Shown here piece by piece: positions 26,803-35,837 of a stretch of DNA of 64,000 bases. The position numbers and the translations under genes were made by a program. The DNA is from Ornithinibacillus massiliensis (GTDB lineage Bacteria > Bacillota > Bacilli > Bacillales > Amphibacillaceae): positions 806,001 to 870,000 of the forward strand of contig NZ_JAGXBY010000001.1 in NCBI RefSeq assembly GCF_018310345.1. Reading direction: 5' to 3'. The notes beneath the pieces are model-generated. The model worked only from the letters and a program-made list of their open reading frames with translations, ran no database searches and was not told the origin of the DNA. How positions within the stretch are numbered: position 1 is the stretch's first letter; each line of letters opens with the position of its first letter.

Positions 26803-27672
26803 CTATTCCTCTTCCATAACCTTATTCGAACTCTTCCGATGATCATAACGTTCTGATATTTGAATTTTATATTCGAGATTCTTCTGATAATCCTTCGAGA
26901 AAACACAGGCATAGAGAACGTCTAATAAGAAGCCTATTGAGTTATTGGAGCTAAAGCTGCCTATTTTGGAATATAATTTTTCCCTTGTTGTAATTCGAAA
27001 TACACAATCGGCTTGTTTGCTTAATGTATTGTCTCCAATGCTTGTTATTGCAATGATAGGTGTTTTTCTTTTTTGTAGTAACGGGAGAATGTTATGAGAG
27101 ACGTGACTTTCTCCACTATAAGAAATCAGAATAGCCACTGTCTGCGAATTAGAACTTGCTGCTTCAAATTCCGAATCAATAGAACAGATGCTAACTCGCT
27201 TCCCAATCCGGTTCATATGTGCTTTAAAATCATGGCAGAGGATGAGGTTGTTTGTAATGCCAAAAATTTTAATTTCTGTTGCCTGATCTAGTAGTGTTGT
27301 TGCCTTTTGTAAATCATCAAACTTCATAAGTGACAGTGTGTCTTTGATGGTGTTTTGATGTAATGTTGCCATTTTATTGGCGATATTTAGTAAATGATCA
27401 TGCTCATGGAATGGGAAATTGGCATCTACATTGGTAAAATGGCTATTTAAATATTCCATTTCATGAAGAAAATGATCTTTAAGCTCAATCCATCCATTAT
27501 AGCCGAGCTTTTTAGCGATTCGAACTAATGTGGAGGGATGTGTAAATGTTTCTTCTGCTATCTGCTTTGTCGTTTTGTCTCGGATTAATTCAAGCTGTTC
27601 AAACATATAGTTGATAATGGCCCTCTCAGAAGGGGAAAAAATGTCATCTTTCATTTTTTCGGTTAGTAACAT
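26803..27672 (-). CDS. MurR/RpiR-family transcriptional regulator
   Basis: The 289-residue protein has an RpiR-type helix-turn-helix (FSPSERAIINYMFEQ, then QIAEETFTHPSTLVRIAKKL, about residues 12-57) and a C-terminal SIS sugar-phosphate-binding domain (ATEIKIFGITNNLILCHDF, TVAILISYSGESHV, PIIAITSIGDNTLSKQADC). It is divergent from the GH4 phospho-beta-glucosidase gene with a 198-base gap that contains two TTTACA palindromes. It should repress or activate that gene in response to a sugar phosphate. ATG follows GAGAGGTGA. Confidence 0.88.
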   Translation of the reverse strand: MLLTEKMKDDIFSPSERAIINYMFEQLELIRDKTTKQIAEETFTHPSTLVRIAKKLGYNGWIELKDHFLHEMEYLNSHFTNVDANFPFHEHDHLLNIANKMATLHQNTIKDTLSLMKFDDLQKATTLLDQATEIKIFGITNNLILCHDFKAHMNRIGKRVSICSIDSEFEAASSNSQTVAILISYSGESHVSHNILPLLQKRKTPIIAITSIGDNTLSKQADCVFRITTREKLYSKIGSFSSNNSIGFLLDVLYACVFSKDYQKNLEYKIQISERYDHRKSSNKVMEEE

Positions 27673-27702
27673 AGCGCATCACCTCTCTTTACTATACCAA
27701 TA

Positions 27703-27740
27703 TGTAAATGCTATTTACAAAAATAATAGATTTTTGTAAA
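27703..27740. promoter_or_regulatory. Overlapping palindromic operators between regulator and GH4 gene
   Basis: TGTAAAT-GCT-ATTTACA (27703-27719) and TTTACAAAAAT-AATAG-ATTTTTGTAAA (27714-27740) share one arm, giving three alternating copies of TTTACA/TGTAAA. The second palindrome overlaps the -35 region (TTGTAA, 27734-27739) of a rightward promoter whose -10 TATAAT is at 27755-27760. It is the obvious binding site of the adjacent regulator; binding itself is inferred. Confidence 0.6.
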
Positions 27741-27870
27741 CGAATCTGTGAATCTATAATGATTATCACCAAAGTCACTTGTTTATCTTATCCTCCTACT
27801 TATAATGAAGATGTAATAATGAAAACAGTTACAAACTACCAACTGCAATTAGAATAAGGAGGAAAAAGTA

Positions 27871-29253
27871 ATGACTAAAGGTGTTAAAATAGTAACCATT
27901 GGTGGAGGAAGTAGCTATACTCCTGAACTGATGGAAGGTTTTATTAAACGATATGACGAACTTCCTATTCGAGAAATTTGGCTTGTGGATATAGAAGATG
28001 GAAAAGAAAAACTAGAAACAGTAGGTACCATGGCACAAAGAATGTGGGATGCTTCCCCTTATGATGTAAAAGTACATCTAACGTTAGATCGTCGTGAAGC
28101 ATTGAAAGATGCGGATTTCGTTACCACGCAATTCCGTGTTGGTTTATTAAATGCTCGGGTGAAAGACGAACGTATTCCGCTTTCTTATGGAATAATTGGT
28201 CAAGAAACGAATGGACCTGGTGGAATCTTTAAAGCATTTAGGACTATTCCAATTATCTTAGGTATAGTAGAAGATATGAAGGAACTATGCCCAGATGCTT
28301 GGCTGATTAACTTTACAAACCCTGCTGGTATGGTAACCGATACGATTATACGTTATGGTAAATGGGAAAAAGTTATCGGACTATGTAATGTTCCAGTTGG
28401 TGCGATGATGGCAGAGCCCGAACTAATCGGAAAATCTCTAGATGAGCTTGTATACTCATTTGCCGGTATAAATCATTTCCATTGGCATCGTGTGAAAGAC
28501 TTACAGGGGAATGATGTAACAGGCGAAATCATCGAAAAGATGTACAGTAGTGATGCCGGTATTCCAGCAAATATTCATGATATCCCATTCTTTATTGATC
28601 AAGTGAAAAAAATGAATATGATTCCATGTGGATATCACCGTTATTATTACCGTTATGAAGAAATGCTTAACCACATGCTTGAGGAATACAATGATCCGGA
28701 GACTGGGACACGTGCACAGCAAGTGAAGCAAACAGAAGCTGAATTATTCGAGCTGTATCAAGATCCTAATCTAGATTATAAGCCAGAGCAATTATCTAAA
28801 CGTGGTGGTGCACACTATTCTGATGCAGCATGCGAAACAATTGCATCGATTTATGCAAACAAAAATACACATATTGTGGTATCAACGAAGAATAATGGTG
28901 CAGTTCCAGACCTTCCAGCGGATACGGTTGTAGAAGTTTCTGCATATATCGGTGCAACCGGTGCAAGGCCAATTGCATTTGGTTCACTTCCACCAGCAGA
29001 AAGAGGCTGGCTACAAGTGATGAAGAATATGGAACTAGTAGTAGAAGAAGCAGCTGTGACCGGTGATTATGGTTTAGCTCTTCAAGCCTTTATTATCAAT
29101 CCATTAATTCCAAGTGGTGAAACAGCAAAGCGTGTGCTAGATGAATTATTAATTGCCCACAAGAAATATTTACCACAGTTTGCTGAAAAAATTGCCGAGC
29201 TAGAAGCAGCTGGCGTGACAGTAAAAGATGAGATTGCTAGGGAATTAGTTTAA
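27871..29253 (+). CDS. licH: 6-phospho-beta-glucosidase, glycoside hydrolase family 4 (LicH/CelF-like)
   Basis: The 460-residue protein starts with ATG behind AAGGAGGA. TIGGGSSYTPELMEG (residues 9-23) is the GH4 NAD-binding motif, and ETNGPGG and NFTNPAGMVT are conserved. Metal and specificity residues appear as CNVPVGA (about residues 172-178); the C-N-V-P form marks 6-phospho-beta-glucosidases rather than alpha-glucosidases. INHFHWHRV and GYHRYYYRYEEML are further family blocks. The enzyme needs NAD+ and Mn2+ and cleaves phosphorylated cellobiose-type sugars. Its substrates are made by a PTS permease, but none is in the window; a GH1 remnant lies at 36231. A terminator follows. Confidence 0.88.
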   Translation: MTKGVKIVTIGGGSSYTPELMEGFIKRYDELPIREIWLVDIEDGKEKLETVGTMAQRMWDASPYDVKVHLTLDRREALKDADFVTTQFRVGLLNARVKDERIPLSYGIIGQETNGPGGIFKAFRTIPIILGIVEDMKELCPDAWLINFTNPAGMVTDTIIRYGKWEKVIGLCNVPVGAMMAEPELIGKSLDELVYSFAGINHFHWHRVKDLQGNDVTGEIIEKMYSSDAGIPANIHDIPFFIDQVKKMNMIPCGYHRYYYRYEEMLNHMLEEYNDPETGTRAQQVKQTEAELFELYQDPNLDYKPEQLSKRGGAHYSDAACETIASIYANKNTHIVVSTKNNGAVPDLPADTVVEVSAYIGATGARPIAFGSLPPAERGWLQVMKNMELVVEEAAVTGDYGLALQAFIINPLIPSGETAKRVLDELLIAHKKYLPQFAEKIAELEAAGVTVKDEIARELV

Positions 29254-29276
29254 GGGATAGTATTATTTTATAGCGT

Positions 29277-29310
29277 AACAGGTGTTCTGGAATGGAGCAC
29301 CTGTTTTTTC
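29277..29310 (+). terminator. Rho-independent terminator
   Basis: AACAGGTGTTC (29277-29287) pairs with GAGCACCTGTT (29295-29305), then TTTTTC. Confidence 0.85.
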
Positions 29311-29607
29311 TGTGAAAGGGTCGATTGTAGCTGGTGAATGTATTAGACATGGTTAGTACATTGTTTGATTAGGTTGCTCATAGATTGAAGGTTCTCTTAA
29401 TATGAACACATAATATAGCCTTGACTACTACTTATAGCAATATATAAAGCTATTAAACGGTAGAAGTAAGGTGGACTTAGAAAATGGACCGAGTTACAGA
29501 CTACCAAATGAACCAACAGGTGAACTTGCACACGGACCTAAGTACGGTCCCTTTAAATAAACAATACAAAAATAAACCAAACATGTCCTGTCTAGTAGTT
29601 GACGAAT
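29311..29607. other. Intergenic region without a gene
   Basis: About 300 bases between two converging genes show only short broken frames and the small palindrome GGACCTAAGTACGGTCC near 29535-29551. Confidence 0.4.
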
Positions 29608-29645
29608 ATAAAAAAGCCAACCAGAAATAAGTCCTTTTCTGATTG
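29608..29645 (-). terminator. Probable terminator of the HAD hydrolase gene
   Basis: On the minus strand CAATCAGAAA and TTTCTGGTTG pair with one mismatch and are followed by GGCTTTTTT, about 75 bases after the gene. Confidence 0.6.
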
Positions 29646-29719
29646 ACCATTATTAAAAGGCAGATAAATTCAATTAGACATGATACTGAAGGAAACTTCA
29701 ATTCATCCTGCCCAATCTA

Positions 29720-30550
29720 TTATGTGAGGCTTTCGCTTAAATCTTTGAGCGCCACTTTTTCAATGACATATGCTACGCCGCCTTCATTATTACTAAGTGT
29801 TTCAAAATCTGCTACTGCTTTTACCTCTGGTATCGCGTTCCTCATTGCCACGCCACACCCTGCATATTCAATCATGGAAATATCATTTCCGTTATCACCA
29901 ATACACATAACTTCCTCTTGTTTAATACCAAGTAGCTCTGCTAGCTTTCTTACCGCATTGCCTTTACTTGCATTTGGATGGACGAATTCTAAGAAGTATG
30001 GTGAGCTTTGAACGATATTATATTGATCCGTTAGACTCTCTGGAAGGGATTGAATGGTATGGGTGAGCTTTTCCGGTTTATTAATATACATAATTTTTGG
30101 TATGGATATATCCTTTGGTACATCACTTACCTGGCGATATCCTAGCGGGATCTTGTTTAAATAGGATTCTAGCACGGTATATTCACTAATATCAGCATTA
30201 GGTGTATAAAGTCCATTTACATCAAAGAAGTGCATAGGAGTGTTCAGTTCCAAACTATGGTCGTAAAGGTTTTGCAAATCATCGTGTTTTAGTGATAATT
30301 CTGCTACCACTTCGTTTGAATACGTGTTTTGTACAAATGCACCGTTATACGCAATGGCATAGTCACCGTCTTCATCTAAGTTTAGTTCCCTAATATAGCT
30401 CCGCATCCCACCAATGGGGCGCCCGGAACAGAGGACTACCTTGATTCCTTGTTTTTTCGCTTGGTGTAAGGCAGCTTTTACATTTTCAGGTACTTCATGA
30501 TGGTCATTTAAAAGTGTACCATCCATATCAATTGCAATTAATTTGTACAT
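29720..30550 (-). CDS. Cof-type HAD-IIB sugar/flavin phosphatase
   Basis: The start chosen is ATG 30550, six bases after GGAG; the longer frame starts at 30562 inside the ribosome site. The 276-residue protein has the HAD motifs IDMDGTLL (residues 6-13, catalytic Asp pair), LCSGRPIGGM (about 43), a Cof-type cap in the middle, SKGNAVRKLAELLGI with the conserved Lys, and CIGDNGNDISMIEYAG (about 215). It is a cytoplasmic Mg-dependent phosphatase of low specificity for sugar phosphates, FMN or pyridoxal phosphate. It stands alone. Confidence 0.88.
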   Translation of the reverse strand: MYKLIAIDMDGTLLNDHHEVPENVKAALHQAKKQGIKVVLCSGRPIGGMRSYIRELNLDEDGDYAIAYNGAFVQNTYSNEVVAELSLKHDDLQNLYDHSLELNTPMHFFDVNGLYTPNADISEYTVLESYLNKIPLGYRQVSDVPKDISIPKIMYINKPEKLTHTIQSLPESLTDQYNIVQSSPYFLEFVHPNASKGNAVRKLAELLGIKQEEVMCIGDNGNDISMIEYAGCGVAMRNAIPEVKAVADFETLSNNEGGVAYVIEKVALKDLSESLT

Positions 30551-30801
30551 AATAATCTCCATTCTTTAACTGATAACTCTATTATAAAATAATATACGAT
30601 GTTTAGCATGTGTTTGGTCTTAATGGTTTCATTTCATGTACAGGTGTCTTGTGGTGGGAGAGTGTGTTTTAGGCGGAAAATATTTATGTGAGGAGTATAA
30701 GTGGCAGAAAATATGTAAACGTGGCTTGACGGATAAGGGTTCAGTATTTTTTAAATCAATAAATAACGAAGGGACGCTGCCATAAAACGCCCCTTCGTTT
30801 C

Positions 30802-31971
30802 TTACAATGTCTGAACTAGAATACTAGCGATTACAATAGAAGCTGTGGTGACAGTGGTGAAGCCGCCGACGAGCATGGGGGTAAGGATTTCATTGAAAAT
30901 TGCTTGTCGTTCTTTCTCATTATCAGCTACACTACGGCTGACCTCCTCGCAGATAATATAATCGCCTGGGAATCCAAATAAAGCTGTTAAAGCAACAGGT
31001 ACCCCTTTATTCAAATCCCATTTCATGAGTTTAGAGGCAATAATTCCTCCAGCAATAATACCAAGAATCCCGACTACCATAATCGTGAGTACAACTGGGA
31101 TGTAGCCAACAAACATACTCGGTGTAATGTCATTCATCGCTCCTAATGAATAAATAATCAGGCCAACCATAGCGATCCCAAATGAATTGGAACGATCCAT
31201 CATTTTATCATTGTAGAATCCTAAGAGTGCACCAACGACACCAACAATAAGTGCCCAAAGGCTATAGCTTATTCCAGTAAGATTTCCTAAGAAGATAGCT
31301 AATGCTCCACCTATAAATAGCTGTAAGAGAAGAATGACATTGGTTTGGTATTTTTCCGGAATCCATGTTTTTCTTGTCTTCTCCTTGATAGAGCTAGTAC
31401 TTGTCGCTGCTATTTCGATAGTGCCATTAGAGGATAATTCCCTTTTAATGTGATAAGCATGCCGCCGTAGATAGTGTGTCGCTAGTGGCATGCCGATTAA
31501 TCCTTGAATGGCAATAACTAATGCAGGTATGGTAATTAAGCTAACCAACCCTAGCTCCTGAAGCCTGTCTGTTGTTAAGATAAAGGCAATCGTTCCTCCT
31601 GTAAGCGGACCAATTCCAGCAACTGCTGAGGCGTAGTCAAAGAGTATTGGGACAAGGAGCAATACGAAGACTGCTGCAACAATAATCCCGAATAATGCGA
31701 TAAATACAGCCCTAATCTGCGCCTTCAGAAGTTTGAAGGGTACCATCGTTCCCATATGTACGATTAATGGTGCAATCATGAGTCCGCCAAATGCAGTTAA
31801 TGCGGATGAACCGATTAGGTCCTTTGGAAAAATGCCTGTCCACAGAAGTAATAAGTATCCCAACATGACTACTAGAAGCATTGGAATACGTGCTCTAGAC
31901 TTAATCGATAAAAATTCACCTACACCTAATAAAAGTAAAATAAGCATTGTCGCAACGACAGGTTCATTCAT
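30802..31971 (-). CDS. Polytopic membrane protein, probable transporter, family not assigned
   Basis: Start ATG 31971 is nine bases after AAGGGG; ATG 31980 is an alternative. The 389-residue protein has ten or eleven hydrophobic segments. A central cytoplasmic loop (RRHAYHIKRELSSNGTIEIA) splits it into two halves with similar Gly-rich helices (GPLTGGTIAFILTTDRLQEL in the first half, VALTALFGFPGDYIICEEVS in the second), which suggests an inverted-repeat carrier fold. It lies 140 bases downstream of the amidohydrolase on the same strand, so it may import that enzyme's substrate or export its product. I do not recognise the family with certainty. Confidence 0.6.
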   Translation of the reverse strand: MNEPVVATMLILLLLGVGEFLSIKSRARIPMLLVVMLGYLLLLWTGIFPKDLIGSSALTAFGGLMIAPLIVHMGTMVPFKLLKAQIRAVFIALFGIIVAAVFVLLLVPILFDYASAVAGIGPLTGGTIAFILTTDRLQELGLVSLITIPALVIAIQGLIGMPLATHYLRRHAYHIKRELSSNGTIEIAATSTSSIKEKTRKTWIPEKYQTNVILLLQLFIGGALAIFLGNLTGISYSLWALIVGVVGALLGFYNDKMMDRSNSFGIAMVGLIIYSLGAMNDITPSMFVGYIPVVLTIMVVGILGIIAGGIIASKLMKWDLNKGVPVALTALFGFPGDYIICEEVSRSVADNEKERQAIFNEILTPMLVGGFTTVTTASIVIASILVQTL

Positions 31972-32077
31972 GATGGTCATCCCCTTAAAGTGTATTTAAT
32001 TTGAATTTTCAAACATCGAAATATATTACGTAGCCATTGCCGCAGTGAATTTCACGCCACTAAACATAATGTTGGGA

Positions 32078-32104
32078 GGAGAAGCCCTGTTTGAGGGATT
32101 CTCC
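32078..32104 (-). terminator. Hairpin between amidohydrolase and membrane protein genes
   Basis: On the minus strand GGAGAATCCCT and AGGGCTTCTCC form a stem with one mismatch nine bases after the amidohydrolase stop. No U-run follows, so it may limit rather than stop transcription. Confidence 0.35.
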
Positions 32105-32112
32105 TGTTTCAG

Positions 32113-33378
32113 TTAGTTACTCGTTGCGGGTACTTTATTTAGCTTATTTTTTACTAATTCGCCATCTTTAAAAACAGCGACAATGTTATCGTTGTTCTCT
32201 AATGAGCGGATATCGGTTAATGGATCTGTACTCGTAATGACGATGTCAGCTAGTTTACCAGCTTCTACTGTTCCAATTTGGTCCTCCCAGCCCATGCATT
32301 CTGCCGCTGTCTTAGTTGTTGCAACAATGGATTCCATAGGGGACATTCCAATCTCACACATCAGACCTAGTTCACGAAGGTTGGTACCATGAGCCATCAC
32401 TCCTGCATCTGTTCCCATGGCAATTTTAACGCCGGCTTGATAGGCGAGTGCGATGCTTTCTTTATGGTATTCCACGACTTCGCGACATTTTTGCACACCA
32501 TATTCTGGCATGGAGCCACTTGCCTCAGCATTCTCTAATACCGATACAGGTGCTAGTAGGGTTGGCACGAGATACGTACCATGCTGAACCATTAGTTTTG
32601 CCACCTCATCATCAATGAAAATTCCGTGTTCGATCGAATGTATTCCGGCAAGAACTGCATTTTTAATTCCTTCTTTACCTTGTGCATGGGCCATTACTTT
32701 TAAGCCACGCCGGTATGCTGCTTCACGAACCATTACCTCAAGCTCTTCCTGACTATACTGGGTAAACTCTGGATGATCGGTTGGGCTGAGAACACCACCA
32801 GTTGCGTGAACCTTAATAACATCTGCCCCAGCTCGAAGTACCTCGCGAACCTTTTTAGTGACTTCTTCAACACCATCACACAAACCGTCCGGGCTTCCCG
32901 GATAGCCGTGTAAGGTCAGGTCGATACCAGAACGCATCCAACTGTCCCCATGCCCACCGGTGATGGTTAGTGGAGTGATACTAATTTGCATTCGTGGTCC
33001 TGGCACGATACCATCCTTTATGGCCTGTTTGACACCGGCATCCGTTCCTCCTGCATCACGTACAGTTGTAATACCAGCATCGAGTGTTCGTTTCATAAAT
33101 TGAGTAGCCTGGTAAAACCGGTATGAAAAAGGCGTGGTTACTTGTTTTTCCACCGGTCCAACCTCGAACATCATATGTACATGCGTATCGATAAACCCAG
33201 GTAAAATAAATCCACCATTTACATCAACTTCCGTAACATTTTCACTTGGAATTTGAATGTCAGCCAATTTTCCCGCTGCTTGAATCACATTATCTTTTAC
33301 TAAAACGCAAGCATCCACAATTGGTTGTCCGCCATTTCCATCGATTAATGTACCATTTTTGATAAGTGTATAAGCCAT
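32113..33378 (-). CDS. Amidohydrolase-superfamily metal-dependent hydrolase (imidazolonepropionase/prolidase-like)
   Basis: The start chosen is ATG 33378, ten bases after AAAGGAG. The 421-residue protein has the amidohydrolase pattern: GFILPGFIDTHVHM (H-x-H, about residues 58-71), DVIKVHATGG (metal-bridging Lys, about 188), MAHAQG (about 229), SIEHGIF (about 249) and MGTDAG (about 321), followed by the composite beta-sandwich (AGKLADIVIT). These residues fit a dinuclear metal centre, as in the dipeptidase and imidazolonepropionase-like group. Substrates may be N-acyl or Xaa-Pro type compounds. It is cytoplasmic and likely co-transcribed with the membrane protein downstream. Confidence 0.85.
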   Translation of the reverse strand: MAYTLIKNGTLIDGNGGQPIVDACVLVKDNVIQAAGKLADIQIPSENVTEVDVNGGFILPGFIDTHVHMMFEVGPVEKQVTTPFSYRFYQATQFMKRTLDAGITTVRDAGGTDAGVKQAIKDGIVPGPRMQISITPLTITGGHGDSWMRSGIDLTLHGYPGSPDGLCDGVEEVTKKVREVLRAGADVIKVHATGGVLSPTDHPEFTQYSQEELEVMVREAAYRRGLKVMAHAQGKEGIKNAVLAGIHSIEHGIFIDDEVAKLMVQHGTYLVPTLLAPVSVLENAEASGSMPEYGVQKCREVVEYHKESIALAYQAGVKIAMGTDAGVMAHGTNLRELGLMCEIGMSPMESIVATTKTAAECMGWEDQIGTVEAGKLADIVITSTDPLTDIRSLENNDNIVAVFKDGELVKNKLNKVPATSN

Positions 33379-33387
33379 TACCAGCAC

Positions 33388-33773
33388 GCTCCTTTAAATA
33401 TTATGTTCATTGTAATTACAAAATCGAAACGCTAAACGAAACCCATTTACATCTGCGGAATGTATCACCTTCTAAATTGTTATGTAGTTGAATTAGAAAT
33501 TTTTGATTTTAAAGGATTCTACCACATGAAAATTCCTTTGACTAGATATTTTCTAAAAATTCCTTTATATATGGTAATTTTAAATATTAAAAGAAAACGC
33601 AACCATTACGTTTGTTATCGAAATAATGAAGGTTTTATCAAAATGAAAAATAGGTCTAAATACCTATAAGGGGATGGGAGAAAGGTAAGGGTGCTTATTT
33701 CAATAGGAGTTGGCTATTGGAGAGGATGCCAGATTTAGCTCCTATCCTTGTTAGGTTAGCAGCTTCTATATTT
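33388..33773. other. Intergenic region without a convincing gene
   Basis: A 69-codon frame at 33460-33669 lacks a ribosome site and reads as AT-rich noise (many Lys, Asn, Tyr, Ile). The remainder leads into the 21-bp array. No RNA gene seen. Confidence 0.4.
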
Positions 33774-34072
33774 TCGCGCGGGTTTATGGAAAAATCGCGC
33801 GAGAACGTTCGGTATTCGCGCGAGAGTCAAGGGAAATCGCGCGAACATGTCCAGAAATCGCGCGAGTACTACAGTGTCGCGCGAAATTCATATGAGGTCG
33901 CGCGAAACGCAGCCAGCCCCGAGCGAAAAGTAGCCAGTCCCGCGCGAAACGCAGCCAGCCCCGAGCGAAACGTAGTCAAGCCCGCACGAATTCCAGACAG
34001 CCCCCTCGAAATCCAGTCAGCCTCGCGCGAAATCCAGCCAACCCCGCGCGAAATCCAGTAATTTTCGCGCGA
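33774..34072. repeat. Tandem array with 21-bp period built on palindrome TCGCGCGA
   Basis: TCGCGCG or a decayed form begins at 33774, 33795, 33816, 33837, 33858, 33877, 33898, 33919, 33940, 33961, 33982, 34003, 34023, 34044 and 34065: fifteen copies, almost all 21 bases apart. The spacer differs between copies, with a group CGAAACGCAGCCAGCCC in the middle. The block is GC-rich in an AT-rich genome. A continuous 114-codon frame exists across it only because 21 is a multiple of three; its Ser/Arg/Glu heptads look non-biological. A related array is at 63807-64000. Confidence 0.88.
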
Positions 34073-34404
34073 AAGACCAGGTCGTTTAAAGCAAAAAGGA
34101 AAGTGGAATGGCCTAGTCCGAGGAAAATCCAGAGTAAAAGTAGCCGGCCGTTTTGGAGCTTAAGCCGGAGTTGCTTGGGGGGATTAGAGGGGGAATTATT
34201 CAAGCAGCGAAAATCGTTTATATGAGTAGACCAGCGTACAGGCAACCATCCTAGAATTAGACTTTAGCAGGATAAATTTTCCTTGCATAGGAGCTACTGG
34301 TTGGGGGAAATTTAGCGAGGAAAATAATATTTTTTTGTATGGTTTAATGGCTATAGCGCCTATGTGGTAGCGGTTTCGACAAAAAATGACAAAAGTCGTT
34401 TATT
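34073..34404. other. Intergenic region between array and alcohol dehydrogenase
   Basis: About 330 bases with no open frame of note. It leads into the promoter of the alcohol dehydrogenase gene. Confidence 0.4.
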
Positions 34405-34433
34405 TTTACGTTTGATATTTTATTACCTATAAT
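34405..34433 (+). promoter_or_regulatory. Candidate sigma-A promoter of alcohol dehydrogenase
   Basis: TATAAT (34428-34433) lies 17 bases after TTTACG (34405-34410), 35 bases before the start codon. Confidence 0.5.
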
Positions 34434-34468
34434 TATTATGTATTACATAAATAGGGGGTAGATGTAAG

Positions 34469-35557
34469 ATGCAAATTAAAGGTGCAGTTGTTCACGAAAA
34501 AGGACAAGAGTTCAAAATTGAAAATGTTGAGCTTGCTGAACCAAAGGCAAATGAAGTTCTAGTTAAAGTTGTTGCAGCTGGTGTATGTCATACAGATGCT
34601 GTTGCGCGTGATCAAATTATTCCGGTGCAACTTCCAGCGGTGCTAGGGCATGAAGGTTCTGGTATTGTTGAAAAGGTTGGCTCTAGTGTTACAACCGTTG
34701 AGCCAGGTGACCATGTTGTTTTATCTTTCTCATCTTGTGGACATTGTGAGAATTGTTTAACTGGCCATCCTGCTTCTTGTATCTATTTAACAGAGTTCAA
34801 CTTCGGTGGTAAAATGCAAGATGGTACGCATCGTATCTCTCAAGGAGATCAAGAGGTTTCTACTTTCTTTGGTCAGTCTTCATTTGGTACGTATGCTGTT
34901 TCTAACGAAAGAAACGTAGTAAAAGTGGATAAAGAAGTTGACCTTAGACTTCTTGGACCATTAGGATGTGGAATCCAAACTGGAGCAGGTACTGTTATCA
35001 ATAAATTACAACCAGAATTCGGATCATCAATTGCTGTATTTGGATGTGGAGCTGTAGGCTTAAGTGCTGTAATGGCTGCTAAAATTAGAGGCTGCTCTAA
35101 AATCATTGCTGTAGATGTACATGAAAATCGTTTAGAACTTGCGAAAGAATTAGGCGCAACACATGTCATCAACGGATCTAAAGTAGATACAGTAGAAGAG
35201 ATTAGAAAAATCACAGATGGCGGAACTCATTATGCAGTTGAAACCACTGGCGTTTCACCAGTAGTTGTGCAATCTGTTCAATCACTTCGTAGCTTAGGTA
35301 CAGTTGCTGTTGTCGGTGCAACTGGAGAAGTAACATTAAACGTACAACAAGACTTATTGAACGAAGGAAGATCAATTGTAGCGGTAGTTGAAGGAGATGC
35401 TATCCCACAATTATTCATTCCACAACTTATCGAGTATTATAAAAATGGCCAGTTCCCATTTGATAAATTAGTAAAATTCTATGACTTAGAAGAAATAAAT
35501 GAGGCATTCGCTGATTCCGGAAAAGGAATTACTATTAAACCAATCTTGACTATGTAA
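34469..35557 (+). CDS. Zinc-dependent alcohol dehydrogenase, aryl/benzyl-alcohol type
   Basis: The 362-residue protein is a medium-chain dehydrogenase. Catalytic zinc ligands are in GVCHTDAVARD (Cys about 37) and GHEGSGIVEKVG (His about 61); structural zinc is held by CGHCENCLTGHPASC (about 91-105). The nucleotide fold has VFGCGAVGLSAVMAAKIRG followed by IIAVDVHENRLELAKELGAT, where the Asp after the second strand favours NAD+. LGPLGCGIQTGAGTVIN is typical of the class III/benzyl-alcohol dehydrogenase branch. It oxidises primary or aromatic alcohols or reduces aldehydes. ATG follows AGGGGG. It is monocistronic with a strong terminator. Confidence 0.88.
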   Translation: MQIKGAVVHEKGQEFKIENVELAEPKANEVLVKVVAAGVCHTDAVARDQIIPVQLPAVLGHEGSGIVEKVGSSVTTVEPGDHVVLSFSSCGHCENCLTGHPASCIYLTEFNFGGKMQDGTHRISQGDQEVSTFFGQSSFGTYAVSNERNVVKVDKEVDLRLLGPLGCGIQTGAGTVINKLQPEFGSSIAVFGCGAVGLSAVMAAKIRGCSKIIAVDVHENRLELAKELGATHVINGSKVDTVEEIRKITDGGTHYAVETTGVSPVVVQSVQSLRSLGTVAVVGATGEVTLNVQQDLLNEGRSIVAVVEGDAIPQLFIPQLIEYYKNGQFPFDKLVKFYDLEEINEAFADSGKGITIKPILTM

Positions 35558-35590
35558 GGCTATTCTAAGTTTAACTACTAGTAAGTAGTA

Positions 35591-35645
35591 TTGGCTGCTA
35601 TGAAGTCGGTATTAGGCCGAAATCATAGCAGCCAATTTTTCTTAT
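35591..35645 (+). terminator. Rho-independent terminator
   Basis: TTGGCTGCTATGA (35591-35603) pairs perfectly with TCATAGCAGCCAA (35623-35635), then TTTTT. Confidence 0.92.
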
Positions 35646-35649
35646 TATA

Positions 35650-35837
35650 GGTCGTGGTTAATGATTTGAGACAAACTTTGTTTCCAGGCTATGTTGTAGA
35701 TAGAACAAATAATGCTATCAATGAAATAGAGACTTGCTGTGTTTATTTTAATGAATTGTATTGTTTTCGTTTTCATCATTCTCATTAATGATAGAAAACA
35801 AAGAATGTACTAAGCTTAATCGATTCGCTTTCAACAC
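35650..35837 (-). pseudogene. Possible remnant of an RpiR-type regulator N-terminus
   Basis: On the minus strand GGGAGGA precedes GTG 35837/TTG 35834, and the frame reads KANRLSLVHSLFSIINENDE before an early TAA at 35748. Another frame continues with FIDSIICSIYNIAWKQSLSQ. The first part resembles the start of RpiR-type regulators found with beta-glucoside PTS genes, but it is short and broken. With the GH1 fragment on the other strand it may be the relic of a lost beta-glucoside locus. Confidence 0.35.

Noticed and set aside
33460..33669. 69-codon plus-strand frame
   Set aside because: No ribosome site and composition typical of random AT-rich DNA.
33717..34061. A 114-codon open frame of Ser-Arg-Glu and Ala-Arg-Asn heptads
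   Set aside because: It is produced by the 21-bp array: a period divisible by three keeps any stop-free phase open. There is no ribosome site, and the conserved element is the DNA palindrome.
33774..34072. CRISPR array
   Set aside because: Repeat units are about 8-10 conserved bases with 11-13-base spacers, far too short, and no cas genes are nearby. The same reasoning excludes 19131-19412 and 63807-64000.
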